A stretch of DNA of 64,000 nucleotides from JACVRN01 sp036403815 (GTDB lineage Bacteria > Acidobacteriota > Blastocatellia > Pyrinomonadales > Pyrinomonadaceae), in the NCBI GenBank assembly GCA_036403815.1, contig DASWQH010000031.1:62001-126000 (forward strand), read 5' to 3'. Below the pieces are notes generated by a model, which was given only the letters and a program-made list of their open reading frames with translations, was not told where the DNA came from and did no database searches. The translations under genes and the position numbers were made by a program. How positions within the stretch are numbered: the stretch's first letter is position 1; every line of letters begins with the position of its first letter. Below, piece after piece: positions 44,795-53,970 of the stretch.

Positions 44795-45775
44795 ATGGAC
44801 AAAATCAGAATCGGAATCATCGGCGCGGGATACATAGGCGGGGTTCACGCCTCTGTGCTCCTGCGCGACGAGCGCGTTCGTCTCGCAAGGGTTTATGACA
44901 TCTCGCTGGAGCGCGCCGAACAACTCGCTCGAACATCGGGCGCAGAGCCTGCCGCAAGCTCTGAGGAGTTAATAGAGAGCGTTGATGCCGTTTACATCAC
45001 GACGCCGAACACGAAGCACACGGAATTGGCCGTGGCGGCGGCACAGGCGGGCAAGCATGTCTTTTGTGAAAAGCCTATGGCGACGAATCCCTTGGACGCC
45101 CGGCGCGTGCTGGAAGCAGCACGGGCAAGCCGCGCCGTCTTTCAGGTAGGGCACAACCGTCGATTCGCTCCGGTGTACGCGATGCTACGCCGTCTTTTAC
45201 AGGAAGAGAGCGCGCCGCATTCATCGCACATCAAGATGAATCGCGGCGAGCTTATCAACCCTGCGTGGGTTAGTGAGCCGGACGTAACCGGCGGCTTCCT
45301 TTACGAGACCACCATACACATGTTCGACATGGTGCGCTTCCTCTTCGGCGAGGTGTGTGAATTGACGGCCACAGGCTCTAGTCATGAGTACGCGGAAGTC
45401 GATGACTTTTCAGTGCTGCTGAGCTTTGAAAGCGGACTCCACGCAACGCTCTGCTCGTCTGCTGACGCAAGCTGGCTCTTTCCGTTCGAGCGCGTAGAGG
45501 TCTTCTGTCATCACCAGACAATCGTGACACGCGAGATGGAGAGTCTGACAGTGAGCGAAGGTTTGAGCGGCCAGCACCGTACGCACTCCATGCAGCAGTT
45601 CGCTAAAGAAGAGAAGTGGGGATACATGCAAGAGGACAGGGCGTTCGTCGATGCGATTGTCGATGACAGGGAAGCTATGGTGACGGCTGAAGACGGCTAT
45701 AAATCCGTAGAGCTGGTTGATGCCTGCTACCGCGCCGTCAACACAAAGGAGCGCATCAAGTTCAAAGATGAGTAG
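44795..45775 (+). CDS. Gfo/Idh/MocA-family NAD(P)-dependent oxidoreductase
   Basis: 326 residues. Rossmann motif GIIGAGYIGGVHA at the N-terminus (residues 7-19), the conserved EKPMATN near 90-96, whose Lys is catalytic in the family, and a C-terminal beta-sheet domain with GGFLYETTIHMFD holding the catalytic His region. It oxidises a hydroxyl of a sugar or cyclitol; inositol 2-dehydrogenase is one possibility. It is translationally close (10 bp) to the TIM-barrel gene and belongs to the same catabolic unit as the importer. Confidence 0.93.
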   Translation: MDKIRIGIIGAGYIGGVHASVLLRDERVRLARVYDISLERAEQLARTSGAEPAASSEELIESVDAVYITTPNTKHTELAVAAAQAGKHVFCEKPMATNPLDARRVLEAARASRAVFQVGHNRRFAPVYAMLRRLLQEESAPHSSHIKMNRGELINPAWVSEPDVTGGFLYETTIHMFDMVRFLFGEVCELTATGSSHEYAEVDDFSVLLSFESGLHATLCSSADASWLFPFERVEVFCHHQTIVTREMESLTVSEGLSGQHRTHSMQQFAKEEKWGYMQEDRAFVDAIVDDREAMVTAEDGYKSVELVDACYRAVNTKERIKFKDE

Positions 45776-45782
45776 TTAGTTT

Positions 45783-45985
45783 AGCCCCTGAAAGGGGCGA
45801 AATAATTTAGCCCATGGCGCAAGCCGTGGAAATGAAGCCTCCATAAGAAAGAGAAGCCCCGGTAGGGGCGCGCAGATTCTACGGCTTGATAATCTTTCGC
45901 CCCTACCGGGGCTTCAAACTTTTATTGCTGCTCTATTCCCATGGCTCACGCCATGGGCTACATTCTGTCGCCCCTTTCAGGGGCT
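45783..45985. repeat. family C composite inverted repeat, copy 3
   Basis: Outer arms AGCCCCTGAAAGGGGC and complement; small hairpins CCATGGCGCAAGCCGTGG (left) and CCCATGGCTCACGCCATGGG (right), which differ in sequence but both pair. It lies between two convergent genes. Confidence 0.9.
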
Positions 45986-46024
45986 TAAATCAGAAATACG
46001 AATGTGTGCTAATGGAAATTATTT

Positions 46025-48331
46025 TCAACGCGAGCCGAGGCGTAGACGGAAGCCCGCGCGTATGAGAATCGGCGGGCCTATGGTTCGGATGGGCGTGCGC
46101 CCGACCGTGTATCTTTGATTGAGAATGTTTTCGGCGGCGACGAATGCTTCAAGGTTGCTCCTGATGCGGCGCGAGAGGAAAGCATCGAGCGTGAAAAAGG
46201 GGTCGAGCGGAAAGAGATTCTGGTCATCGTCAAACTGTGTGCTTGAGGCTCGTCCCTGAAAGGAGAGCGTGAAGAGCGACGGGTTCGAGTAGCGCGTCTG
46301 AAAAGTTAGCTGGTGACGTGCGACCTGCGGTAGACGATTGCCTACAAGCACCGCGTTGGCAGGAAATTCCAGCACGCTTGCATTAACTAAAAGATAACCG
46401 CCTGAGACTGACCATGTGTTTGAAAGCTGCGCGTCCACTTCAAGCTCTAACCCACTAGAGCGCGTGCGGCCAAGATTCTGGCGCTGGCGTGTGATGAGTC
46501 CGGGCTGAGTGCGCAGCGTGACGTTCGCTACGGGGCGCGCCACTTCCATCCAGAAGAAGGTGGCATGCGCGGTAAGCCTTCGATTAAAGATATTGAGTTG
46601 GCCGCCCGCTTCGCCGCCCGTGAGCCGCTCGGCGCGCAAAGATTCATTGGCAAGCGTCAGGACATCGCCGACGCGGAAGCTTCTGTATAGCTCGTTGAGC
46701 GTCGGTGCGCGAAAGGCTCTGTAAGCGGAAGCATTGAGCGAGAGGCGGTCTGTCAGACGGTAGAGCACAGAAGCCTGCGGGCTGAATGCAGTTTCCGTTC
46801 GGTCTGGAAAAATGTTCGTGCTCGATGTTCCAGTTTGTGTAAGGGAGCGAGTAGCTTGAAAGGCATCCGTGTTGCGCCAGCGATCCACACGCGCGCCCAC
46901 CCTGAACAGCAGGCGCGAGTTCGCATTGATAAGGTCTTCTATGAAGAGACCGAGGGTGCGTTGTCGCCCGCCTGCGTCCGAGAGAGATGCGGGACGGCCA
47001 GCCGCGAAAACTATCTCGTCGCTTGCGCCGCGCACCTCCTGCGCTTCAATTCCGGCGACCAGCGTTTGATGACTGCCTAAAGCACCAGACCATTGCGCTG
47101 AGAGACCTTTGAACTGCGAGGGCGAGCGTTGCAGGCGCGTGAGCGTTTCACTGTTTCGGTCAGGGCTGATGGCTGAGAAGGTTTGATCGTAAGTTTGCGT
47201 GCCGCCATAGGCGCGAAGAGTGAAAGCGCCTGCGCCACGGCTTTGCCAGTCAAGACCTGCGCTCAACTGCCGCGTGTGCGTGCGGTTTATCTGGAGCGGC
47301 GTGCCGTTCGTGCGCGCTTCACCGAAGAGAGAAGCCCGAAAAAATGCGCGCCCGCGCTCGGTAATCTCGCGCTCGACGGTTAATTCAAAGGCGCTGCGCC
47401 GAACTCCTGCGGGCGTGTCCACCGTCCCGCGCTCGCGCTCCGTTACGAGCGTGTAGCCGAGCGTGCTAAAAATCTCCGCGCCGAGGCTAGCACCCCATCG
47501 ACCTTTCTTTCCGGCGGCGAAGAGAGACGCTTCCCCGGTCGCTTCATTTCCATAAGAGGCTTCCAAAGAGAAGGCGTTCTCGTCCCTGTTTCGAGTGATG
47601 AGGTTAATGACGCCGCCCAGAGCAGAGCTTCCGTAAAGAGATGATGCGCCGCCGCGCAGGACTTCTATGCGCTCTATAGATTCGCGCGGCACTCGTCCCC
47701 AGTAAACCCAGCCGCCGAATGGATCGTTGAGCGGAATGCCGTCCTCCAGCACCAGCGCACGGCTCGCACCCGATGCGCCGATGCCGCGCAACGATACGCC
47801 CTGCGTTGTAGGGTTGGCCGCGCGACTGCCTGTACGACGAAACAGCGTGAAGCCCGGCACCTGCCTGAGAGCGTCGTCGATGGTTGCCGCCGCTGTGGTG
47901 GAGACATCGCCGGATGAAAGAATCAACATGCTTCCGGCGACATCGTTAAGCCGCGTCTCCGTGCGCGTCGCCGTCACCGTTACCGTTTCGGAAACGGGCG
48001 CAGGCATGAGCACGATTGTTAAGCGGCTTAAAGAGCCTTGTATCTCTACCAGCCTGCGCTCAAAGTGCGTGAACCCGCGCGCTTCAACCAGAATCGTTGC
48101 GCCACCAGCGTCCACTTCATCAAACGAAAATCTTCCATCATCCTTCGTTGTCACGGGCGCAGTGATGCCTGCCGGTGTCTTGATTGAAACCTTCGCTCCG
48201 GCGACAGGCGCTGCTGTCTTATCCACCACGACGCCCGCCACATGCGTAGCCTGCGCCCTCGCTTCATTGGAAATGAAAAGAGGCGAGCAGAAGACAAAAA
48301 GAAGCGCTGTGATTTGTGACAAGTACCGCAT
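46025..48331 (-). CDS. TonB-dependent receptor with carboxypeptidase-regulatory N-terminal domain
   Basis: 768 residues from the ATG at 48331. A GTG at 48361 would lie in the outer arm of a family B repeat. The signal peptide is MRYLSQITALLFVFCSPLF, cut near ARA. A regulatory-like domain (about 28-110, HVAGVVVDKTAAPVAGAKV) is followed by a plug (about 125-230; TRTETRLNDVAGSM, GIPLNDPFGGWVYW, VLRGGASSLYG) and a 22-strand barrel ending RLRLGS. Plug and barrel proportions resemble vitamin B12/siderophore receptors (BtuB/FepA type) rather than Oar. The substrate is unknown. A sorbosone-dehydrogenase-like lipoprotein lies upstream on the same strand. Confidence 0.92.
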   Translation of the reverse strand: MRYLSQITALLFVFCSPLFISNEARAQATHVAGVVVDKTAAPVAGAKVSIKTPAGITAPVTTKDDGRFSFDEVDAGGATILVEARGFTHFERRLVEIQGSLSRLTIVLMPAPVSETVTVTATRTETRLNDVAGSMLILSSGDVSTTAAATIDDALRQVPGFTLFRRTGSRAANPTTQGVSLRGIGASGASRALVLEDGIPLNDPFGGWVYWGRVPRESIERIEVLRGGASSLYGSSALGGVINLITRNRDENAFSLEASYGNEATGEASLFAAGKKGRWGASLGAEIFSTLGYTLVTERERGTVDTPAGVRRSAFELTVEREITERGRAFFRASLFGEARTNGTPLQINRTHTRQLSAGLDWQSRGAGAFTLRAYGGTQTYDQTFSAISPDRNSETLTRLQRSPSQFKGLSAQWSGALGSHQTLVAGIEAQEVRGASDEIVFAAGRPASLSDAGGRQRTLGLFIEDLINANSRLLFRVGARVDRWRNTDAFQATRSLTQTGTSSTNIFPDRTETAFSPQASVLYRLTDRLSLNASAYRAFRAPTLNELYRSFRVGDVLTLANESLRAERLTGGEAGGQLNIFNRRLTAHATFFWMEVARPVANVTLRTQPGLITRQRQNLGRTRSSGLELEVDAQLSNTWSVSGGYLLVNASVLEFPANAVLVGNRLPQVARHQLTFQTRYSNPSLFTLSFQGRASSTQFDDDQNLFPLDPFFTLDAFLSRRIRSNLEAFVAAENILNQRYTVGRTPIRTIGPPILIRAGFRLRLGSR

Positions 48332-48397
48332 CAGTTGAATTTGATGAAAGAAGTTACTCACCGCCGCAGACGCGTTGGACGCGTAGATAGCGTCTAT

Positions 48398-48472
48398 GTC
48401 AGTACCGCCTGCGGTAGCGGGCGGGTGATAGCGATGATAAGAACCCGCCCGCTACCGCAGGCGGTACTGACC
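48398..48472. repeat. family B palindrome, copy 5
   Basis: Core of the GGTAGC sub-type on both sides. It is flanked by outer complementary segments CACCGCCGCAGACGCG (left) and CCTTCTCTGCGGTG (right). It sits just upstream of the TonB receptor start. Confidence 0.9.
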
Positions 48473-48521
48473 TTCTCTGCGGTGAAAAAATCTTTCCTTA
48501 TGCTCACTTAAAAATGAACCA

Positions 48522-49844
48522 CTACTTATTCGTATTCTTCGGAGCGCTGTACGTAACGCGCCAGATTTTGTTCGCGCCGTCGTCCGTGATGAGCATGGAG
48601 CCATCGGGCAGTACCAGCAGTCCTACCGGGCGACCCCAGACATCCTTGCTGTCTTCGCCCAGCATCCAGCCGGTCAGAAAATCGTCGTAGCCGCCCGTCG
48701 GCTTACCGTTCTTAAAAGGGATGCTGATGATTTTATAGCCGGTGCGCTTGGAGCGATTCCACGAGCCGTGGAGAGCTACGAAAGCATTGCCGCGATATTC
48801 CGCCGGAAACATCTTGCCTTCGTAGAAGACAAGCCCCAGCACAGCCGAGTGCGCCTGTATCAAAACATCGGGCACAATCGTCTTGCTCACAAGATCGCTT
48901 CGCTCGCCTTTGCGGCGCGGGTCTACGTTCTGCCCTGCATAAGAGTAAGGCCAGCCGTAGAAGCCGCCGTCCTTGATTTCCGTAACATAGTCCGGCACAA
49001 GGTCGTCGCCTAAGCGGTCGCGCTCCTGCACTGCTGCCCAGAGGGTTCGCGTGTTTGGATAAAAGGCGAGGCCGATGGGATTGCGTGTGCCGCTGGCTAT
49101 GATTCGTTTGCCCGTGCCGTCCGGGTTGTATTCCATGATGGCGGCGCGCATAGGGTCTGGCTCGACGCTGACGTTGGATTCCGAGCCGACCGTGACGTAC
49201 ATCTTAGAGCCGTCCGGGCTGAAGATGATGTTGCGCGTCCAGTGCTCTCTGTAGCCTTTGCCCGGAAGCTCTGCAATCCTTTCAGGCTGACCTTCCGCTT
49301 TCGTTTGTCCTGACTTGTAGCGGAAGCGCACGACCGCATCCGTGTTGCCTACATAAAAGTAGTCGCGCCAGAAGGCCATGCCGAAGGGCTGCTTCAAGGC
49401 GGTCGCAAAAGTGAAGCGCTCTTCGGCCACGCCGTCCCTGTTCGCATCGCGCAGGATGATAATGCTGCCCGCTTCGGAGTCTGCTACAAACACATCTCCG
49501 TTCGGTGCCAGCGCCATCCATCTAGGCCGCTGGAATCCCCCTTCGGCAAAGACGCTAGCTTCAAAGCCGGGCGGAAGAAGAAGCTCTGCGCCGGAAGGCT
49601 TGTTGATAACGTTCGGTGGATTAGTGGCATCCGGGGAAGCATTAGGCGGCGGCAAAGATGCGGGCGTGATGTTGTAATGCCTGAGCGCGCCTGCACTCGC
49701 GGTTGAGGTGGAAGACTGAGGCTGCGAAGGCTGTTTCTTAGCTTCCTGAGCGCAGGCCGCAAGGATTGAAAGATGAAAAGCGAGCATTAGAGGGAGACCG
49801 GCGCGTATGATGCGTCGTAAGAGAGCGAAAGACTTTGAAATCAT
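48522..49844 (-). CDS. PQQ-type sugar dehydrogenase, L-sorbosone dehydrogenase-like lipoprotein
   Basis: 440 residues. A lipoprotein-type signal ends in LSILAAC (Cys31). After a Pro/Ser-rich linker to about residue 75 comes a six-bladed propeller: ELLLPPGFEASVFAEG, RWMALAPNGDVFVADSEAG, FGMAFWRDYFYVGNT, GYREHWTRNIIFSPDG, GTRNPIGLAFYP and LPDGSMLITDDGANKIWRV. The His and Arg of the HWTRN and GTRNP motifs fit the active site of soluble aldose-sugar dehydrogenases that use PQQ. It probably oxidises a sugar in the periplasm. No PQQ synthesis genes are in the window. Confidence 0.88.
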   Translation of the reverse strand: MISKSFALLRRIIRAGLPLMLAFHLSILAACAQEAKKQPSQPQSSTSTASAGALRHYNITPASLPPPNASPDATNPPNVINKPSGAELLLPPGFEASVFAEGGFQRPRWMALAPNGDVFVADSEAGSIIILRDANRDGVAEERFTFATALKQPFGMAFWRDYFYVGNTDAVVRFRYKSGQTKAEGQPERIAELPGKGYREHWTRNIIFSPDGSKMYVTVGSESNVSVEPDPMRAAIMEYNPDGTGKRIIASGTRNPIGLAFYPNTRTLWAAVQERDRLGDDLVPDYVTEIKDGGFYGWPYSYAGQNVDPRRKGERSDLVSKTIVPDVLIQAHSAVLGLVFYEGKMFPAEYRGNAFVALHGSWNRSKRTGYKIISIPFKNGKPTGGYDDFLTGWMLGEDSKDVWGRPVGLLVLPDGSMLITDDGANKIWRVTYSAPKNTNK

Positions 49845-50200
49845 CTCGTGAAACCTCTGGTGTAAATAATTTTAGCTGAGCTTAACACAGGATGACTGCT
49901 TCCACGCACTTTGAAAATTGGACGGTTGCAGTTCATTACAGTTTGCAAGCAGGATGCTTATGACGGTATCAATTGAATGCGACTAAGAACTTTCACCGCA
50001 GAGAAGGTCAGTACCGCCTGTGGTAGCGGGCGGGTCTCAGGCATTGCTACCACCCGCCCGCTACCGCAGGCGGTACTGACATGGACGCTATCTACGCGTT
50101 CTCTGCGTCTCTGCGGTGAATCTTTTATCCTGTCACCTTCAACTACGAACGGCTGTAAACCTTTACACGCGCGCTCTCTCCTCCACGGAGATTCCGCCTG
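49845..50200. other. 356-bp divergent region
   Basis: Dominated by family B copy 6 and its extended outer arms (CTTTCACCGCAGAG on the left, CTCTGCGGTGAATC on the right). CGGAG at 50186-50190 is the ribosome site of the MgtE_N gene. No promoter recognised. Confidence 0.4.
50006..50080. repeat. family B palindrome, copy 6
   Basis: Core of the GGTAGC sub-type, with one base change on the left arm (GCCTGTGG). Outer segments match those of copy 5 and, further out (TTGAATGCGACT), those of copy 7. Confidence 0.9.
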
Positions 50201-51448
50201 ATGGTAATGCTCTCGAAGCTTCTGAGCTTCCGTCTGGTTGACGAAAAGAATCGCTCTGCGCCGCTTGAAGACGCGGCCATAGCACATTTTGAAGGCGATT
50301 ACCCGCCCGTTACGCGCCTGCTGTTTCGCGATTCCAAAAAAGAGATAAAGGCCGTGCCGTGGGACGCGGTTCGCTCAATCGACTGGCGCGCAAGAGAAAT
50401 CCATGTCACAGACCTTGAGGAAAGCTCTACTGTAGGCTCAGCGCCGCTCAAAGATGAAGCGCTGCTTCGCAGAGACGTGCTCGATGCGCTCGTGCTTGAT
50501 CTTCAGAATCGCCGCGCCACGCGCGCCAACGATCTCTGTCTGGAAGAAGAGGGCGGGCGGCTTCGGCTTCGCTCTGCGGATACGAGCTTGAGCGCCGTGC
50601 TCAGACGCCTCAGTCGCGGATTTTATGCTCATCAGAGCGAGAGCGCGCTCTATGATTGGAAGTACGTGGAGTTCCTGCGCGGCGATCCTCAGCGAGCGCG
50701 TCACGAGGCGGGCAAACACCTTCGCATCACGCGCCTGCCGCCGGGCGAGATAGCGCTGCTGACGAACCAGATTCCATACCTTCATGCAGCAGAGCTGTTG
50801 ATACTGCTTCCAGACCCGCTCGCAGCAGACACACTGGAAGGGATGTTGCCGCAACGCCAGCTTCAGGTCTTTGAAGAGCTTGATGAGGAGCAGGCGACGC
50901 GCATCCTTGCCCTGATGGCACCGGATAACGCAGCCGACCTTATGGGGCGTCTGAATGTAGAAGAGATGCAGAGCTACCTGCACAAGCTGCCGAAGAAGAA
51001 GAGCGAGCGCATCATAGAGCTTCTGCGTTACCCGGAAGACACCGTCGGCGGGATTATGACGAACGACATGGTCACAGTCCCTCGAAGTCTGACCATAGCC
51101 GAAGCGCGTGAAGCTTTGCGCGAGAAGCTCAAAGAGCCTGACTTTGTTTTTTACGTCTACGTCGTCGAGAGCGAAGAGAGCCAGCGCCTGAGCGGCTTGC
51201 TCTCATTACGCGACCTGATTACGGAAGACGACGACCGCAAGCTGGAAGATGTTATGGATCCCTTCGTCTCTACGCTTAATCCTCTTGATGCTGCCAGAGC
51301 GGCAGCCTACAGGGTGATTGATAGCGGCCTTGCGGCGATGCCTGTAATCGGGCGCGAAGGAAAGCTGATAGGTATCGTATCTGTGGATGTCGCCGTCGAA
51401 CAGATTGCGCCGAGTAGCGCAACCGCACAATTCAGGATTTTCTCATGA
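50201..51448 (+). CDS. MgtE_N/CBS-domain protein, putative Mg2+ sensor subunit
   Basis: 415 residues, soluble. Two PRC-barrel-like segments (about 5-72 and 85-150) precede an MgtE N-domain of helical repeats (about 150-275; AAELLILLPDPLAADTLEGM, DEEQATRILALMAPDNAADL) and a pair of CBS domains (about 285-405; GGIMTNDMVTVPRSLTIAEA, VMDPFVSTLNPLDAARAAAY). In MgtE these cytosolic domains sense Mg2+ and gate the pore, but this protein has no membrane part. Its stop overlaps the start of an Nramp-fold transporter by four bases, so it is probably that transporter's regulatory subunit. Confidence 0.9.
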   Translation: MVMLSKLLSFRLVDEKNRSAPLEDAAIAHFEGDYPPVTRLLFRDSKKEIKAVPWDAVRSIDWRAREIHVTDLEESSTVGSAPLKDEALLRRDVLDALVLDLQNRRATRANDLCLEEEGGRLRLRSADTSLSAVLRRLSRGFYAHQSESALYDWKYVEFLRGDPQRARHEAGKHLRITRLPPGEIALLTNQIPYLHAAELLILLPDPLAADTLEGMLPQRQLQVFEELDEEQATRILALMAPDNAADLMGRLNVEEMQSYLHKLPKKKSERIIELLRYPEDTVGGIMTNDMVTVPRSLTIAEAREALREKLKEPDFVFYVYVVESEESQRLSGLLSLRDLITEDDDRKLEDVMDPFVSTLNPLDAARAAAYRVIDSGLAAMPVIGREGKLIGIVSVDVAVEQIAPSSATAQFRIFS

Positions 51449-52836
51449 GCCGACAACCCGCACCCGAAGGGCTTGAGCCGATTGAATCGGTCGAAGCCGC
51501 CACTAAGCCCAAAGCGGCGCGCACCATCCCGGAAGGGATGCGCGTGAATATTCGCGGGCGCAGCGTGCGCCTTAGAGGCTTGCGCCGCCAGCCAATAGGA
51601 CTGCTTCGCTGGCTCTTAATCTTAGGGCCGGGATTAATCGCCACCTCTGCCGGAAACGACGCGGGCGGCATCGCCACCTACTCGTCAGCCGGAGCAAAGT
51701 ACGGCTATGACCTCATCTGGGTGATGTTGTTGCTGACAATCTCTTACGCGGTCGTGCAGGAGATGTGCTCGCGTCTGGGTGCTGCCACGGGGCGCGGCCT
51801 GCTCGATCTGATTCGAGAAAGGTACGGGCTTGCATGGGCTACCTTTGCCGTCATCATAATCTTAGTCGCCAACGGCGGCGTCACCGTCTCGGAGTTCGTA
51901 GGCATCAGCGCAGCGGTTGAGCTTCTGGGCATCAATAAGTACATAGTCGTGCCAATGGCCGCAGCGCTCATCTGGTATCTGGTTATCTTCGGCTCTTACA
52001 ATCGCGTGGAGAAAATCTTTATCCTGATGACGCTGGTTTTCTTCGCCTATCCGGCGGCGGCCTTCATGGCGCATCCTGATTGGAAGCAGGTCGCGCGCGG
52101 AGCCTTCGTTCCAACCATACACGCAGACCCCGACTACATCTTCATTCTAGTCGGCCTGCTCGGCACGACGCTGACGCCTTATATTCAAATCTTTCAGCAA
52201 AGCTCGCTGGTCGAAAAAGGCGTGGCGCGGCGTCATTACAAGCACGAGCGCGTAGACGCTTACTTCGGCGCGTTCTTCTCCAACCTGATGTCTGTCTTCA
52301 TGATTATAGCGTGCGCCGCGACGCTTCATGTTATCGGTAAGACAGAGATCGGATCGGCTGCGGACGCGGCGAAGGCGCTTGAGCCTGTGGTGGGAAGCAG
52401 CGCCAAGCTGCTCTTCGCCATAGGACTTCTGGGAGCATCATTGCTGGCGGGCGCAGTCCTGCCGCTCGCAACGAGCTACGCCATCAGCGAAGCGTTCGGC
52501 ATACCGAAGGGCGTGAATCTGGATTTCCGTCGCGGGCGCGTCTTCTTCAGTCTCTTTACAGCCTTGATTGTAATCGGCACCGGACTGGCATTGATTCCAA
52601 ACCTTCCGGTGATTCAACTACTGGTCGCCGTGCAGGTTCTAAACGGCATACTACTGCCCATTATCCTCGTCTTCATTCTCAAGCTGATTAACGACAAAAG
52701 CCTGACGGGAGATTTGAAGAACACTCCGCTTTACAACGTCCTCGGCTGGGGAACGTTTGCGGTGATAACGACCGCCGTGGTCTTGATGCTCGGCAGCCAG
52801 TTGTTAAAGCTTCTGGGAATAAATCTCTTCGGCTGA
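51445..52836 (+). CDS. Nramp-fold divalent cation transporter, probably Mg2+-type (NRMT-like)
   Basis: 463 residues with about 11 membrane helices and a ~50-residue cytosolic N-terminus. The TM1 metal site, DPGN in Mn/Fe Nramps, reads Asp72-Ala-Gly-Gly75 (SAGNDAGGIATY): Asp kept, Asn lost. The TM6 motif MPHN reads Thr244-Pro-Tyr-Ile (TTLTPYIQIF), so the soft Met ligand is missing. This matches the pattern I associate with Nramp-related magnesium transporters, where loss of the Met lets a hydrated hard ion bind. The ATGA overlap with the MgtE_N/CBS gene supports a Mg2+ role. Automatic annotation would call it MntH, which I think is misleading. Confidence 0.9.
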   Translation: MSRQPAPEGLEPIESVEAATKPKAARTIPEGMRVNIRGRSVRLRGLRRQPIGLLRWLLILGPGLIATSAGNDAGGIATYSSAGAKYGYDLIWVMLLLTISYAVVQEMCSRLGAATGRGLLDLIRERYGLAWATFAVIIILVANGGVTVSEFVGISAAVELLGINKYIVVPMAAALIWYLVIFGSYNRVEKIFILMTLVFFAYPAAAFMAHPDWKQVARGAFVPTIHADPDYIFILVGLLGTTLTPYIQIFQQSSLVEKGVARRHYKHERVDAYFGAFFSNLMSVFMIIACAATLHVIGKTEIGSAADAAKALEPVVGSSAKLLFAIGLLGASLLAGAVLPLATSYAISEAFGIPKGVNLDFRRGRVFFSLFTALIVIGTGLALIPNLPVIQLLVAVQVLNGILLPIILVFILKLINDKSLTGDLKNTPLYNVLGWGTFAVITTAVVLMLGSQLLKLLGINLFG

Positions 52837-52872
52837 AGCTGAGATGATGTTTGAAAAAGCCGCTTCCTCTTG

Positions 52873-53070
52873 AGTCCCGTAGGGACGGTTGATAATAGCC
52901 CAGCCATTTATGGCTGGGAACAGGTGGCACAAAACGAAGTAGAGTCCCGTAGGGACGACTGAATAAATCCGGAAGAGATTTCAGTCGTCCCTATGGGACT
53001 CAATACTTTCTCTGCATCTTATTCCCAGCGATAAATCGCTGGGCTATTACAGGGTCGTCCCTACGGGACT
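52873..53070. repeat. family D composite inverted repeat, copy 4
   Basis: Left small hairpin CAGCCATTTATGGCTG, right CAGCGATAAATCGCTG: another mixed pair, each self-complementary. Confidence 0.9.
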
Positions 53071-53090
53071 TTTCTAATAGCATTGAGGTG

Positions 53091-53537
53091 CTAAAGAATT
53101 TCCGAAGCAGCCGGTTGTCGCTCAGCCCGTACAATGCGCTTGCGCAAAGGCCGCCACGCGCGCAGGGCTAGCCAGTGAGCGCCGCCTATCAGAAAGGCTG
53201 CCGCAATTGCTGTCAGCAGGTCAACGGGCGTTACGGCAGTCGGTCGCAGCCACCCGGAGCTGACTTCGGCCATCGCTCCGGCCAGCGCAAATGCCCGGAA
53301 GGGAATGGAAGCGCGCCGCTTCAAGATCAAGCGACAAACACCGAGCGCCGACAGCAGAACTATGACGTATGCGGAAAAGCCTGTGAGCACACGCAGGAGC
53401 TTTCGCCAGTTCTCGTCCCACGCCAGACCCGCAAGGGCAAAGGCGACCAGAAGCGCAAGCAAGCAAAGGCTCACAACCATGTCGCGGTCGCTTATCGCAT
53501 CCTCGTAACCTTTCTGTTTCTCTTCACTACTTGCCAT
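53091..53537 (-). CDS. hypothetical four-helix membrane protein
   Basis: 148 residues from the ATG at 53537 (MASSEEKQKGYEDA). Four hydrophobic segments (about 22-40, 50-72, 80-97 and 105-125) and a basic Arg-rich C-terminal tail (RAWRPLRKRIVRAER). No conserved polar motif that I recognise. The gene is alone; its end lies 20 bp from a family D repeat and a family E repeat lies upstream. Confidence 0.6.
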   Translation of the reverse strand: MASSEEKQKGYEDAISDRDMVVSLCLLALLVAFALAGLAWDENWRKLLRVLTGFSAYVIVLLSALGVCRLILKRRASIPFRAFALAGAMAEVSSGWLRPTAVTPVDLLTAIAAAFLIGGAHWLALRAWRPLRKRIVRAERQPAASEIL

Positions 53538-53970
53538 ACCAGTTAATCCCTTCCGCAAGGCTGATTATCCTTTAGACGCCGCGCTCGCGCTCTTGTTCCA
53601 ACTTCCACAAAGAATTGGATGGATAACCGCTCGCGTTAATTAACGTGAGGCGCGAGATAAGCAAATCGTCAATTTCCCTGGCTCCGTAGGAGCCGGATGT
53701 TTATAGGCTGGGATGGGATAAGCTGATCTCAAGCTCCGCGAGGTGCGACATGTTCTCGCGCCCGTTACATGTCGCACCTCGCGGAGCTTGAGACCTAGTT
53801 GATACGATTGACTATAAACATCCGGCTCCTACGGAGCTTTCATCATTTTGTCTTGAACACGCGTTAATTAGCGACCGGCAGGAAGCTTCAGGGCATACGA
53901 GTATTCTCGACTTCGATGGCGGATGTTGGATATATTTTGAGCGGGGAGAGAGGCTTAGGAGAGAAGGTCT
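53538..53970. other. 433-bp gap with family E element
   Basis: Outside the repeat at 53680-53837, two near-identical palindromic words occur on either side: GCGTTAATTAACG near 53634 and GCGTTAATTAGCG near 53862. They may be further outer arms of the element or operators. Nothing else recognised. Confidence 0.4.
53680..53837. repeat. family E composite inverted repeat, copy 3
   Basis: The most intact copy: GGCTCCGTAGGAGCCGGATG, TTTATAG, then CAAGCTCCGCGAGGTGCGAC and its complement, then CTATAAACATCCGGCTCC. Confidence 0.92.

Noticed and set aside
51445..52836. Plain MntH manganese transporter
   Set aside because: The TM1 Asn and TM6 Met/His of the Mn/Fe site are replaced and the partner gene is an MgtE-type Mg2+ sensor.
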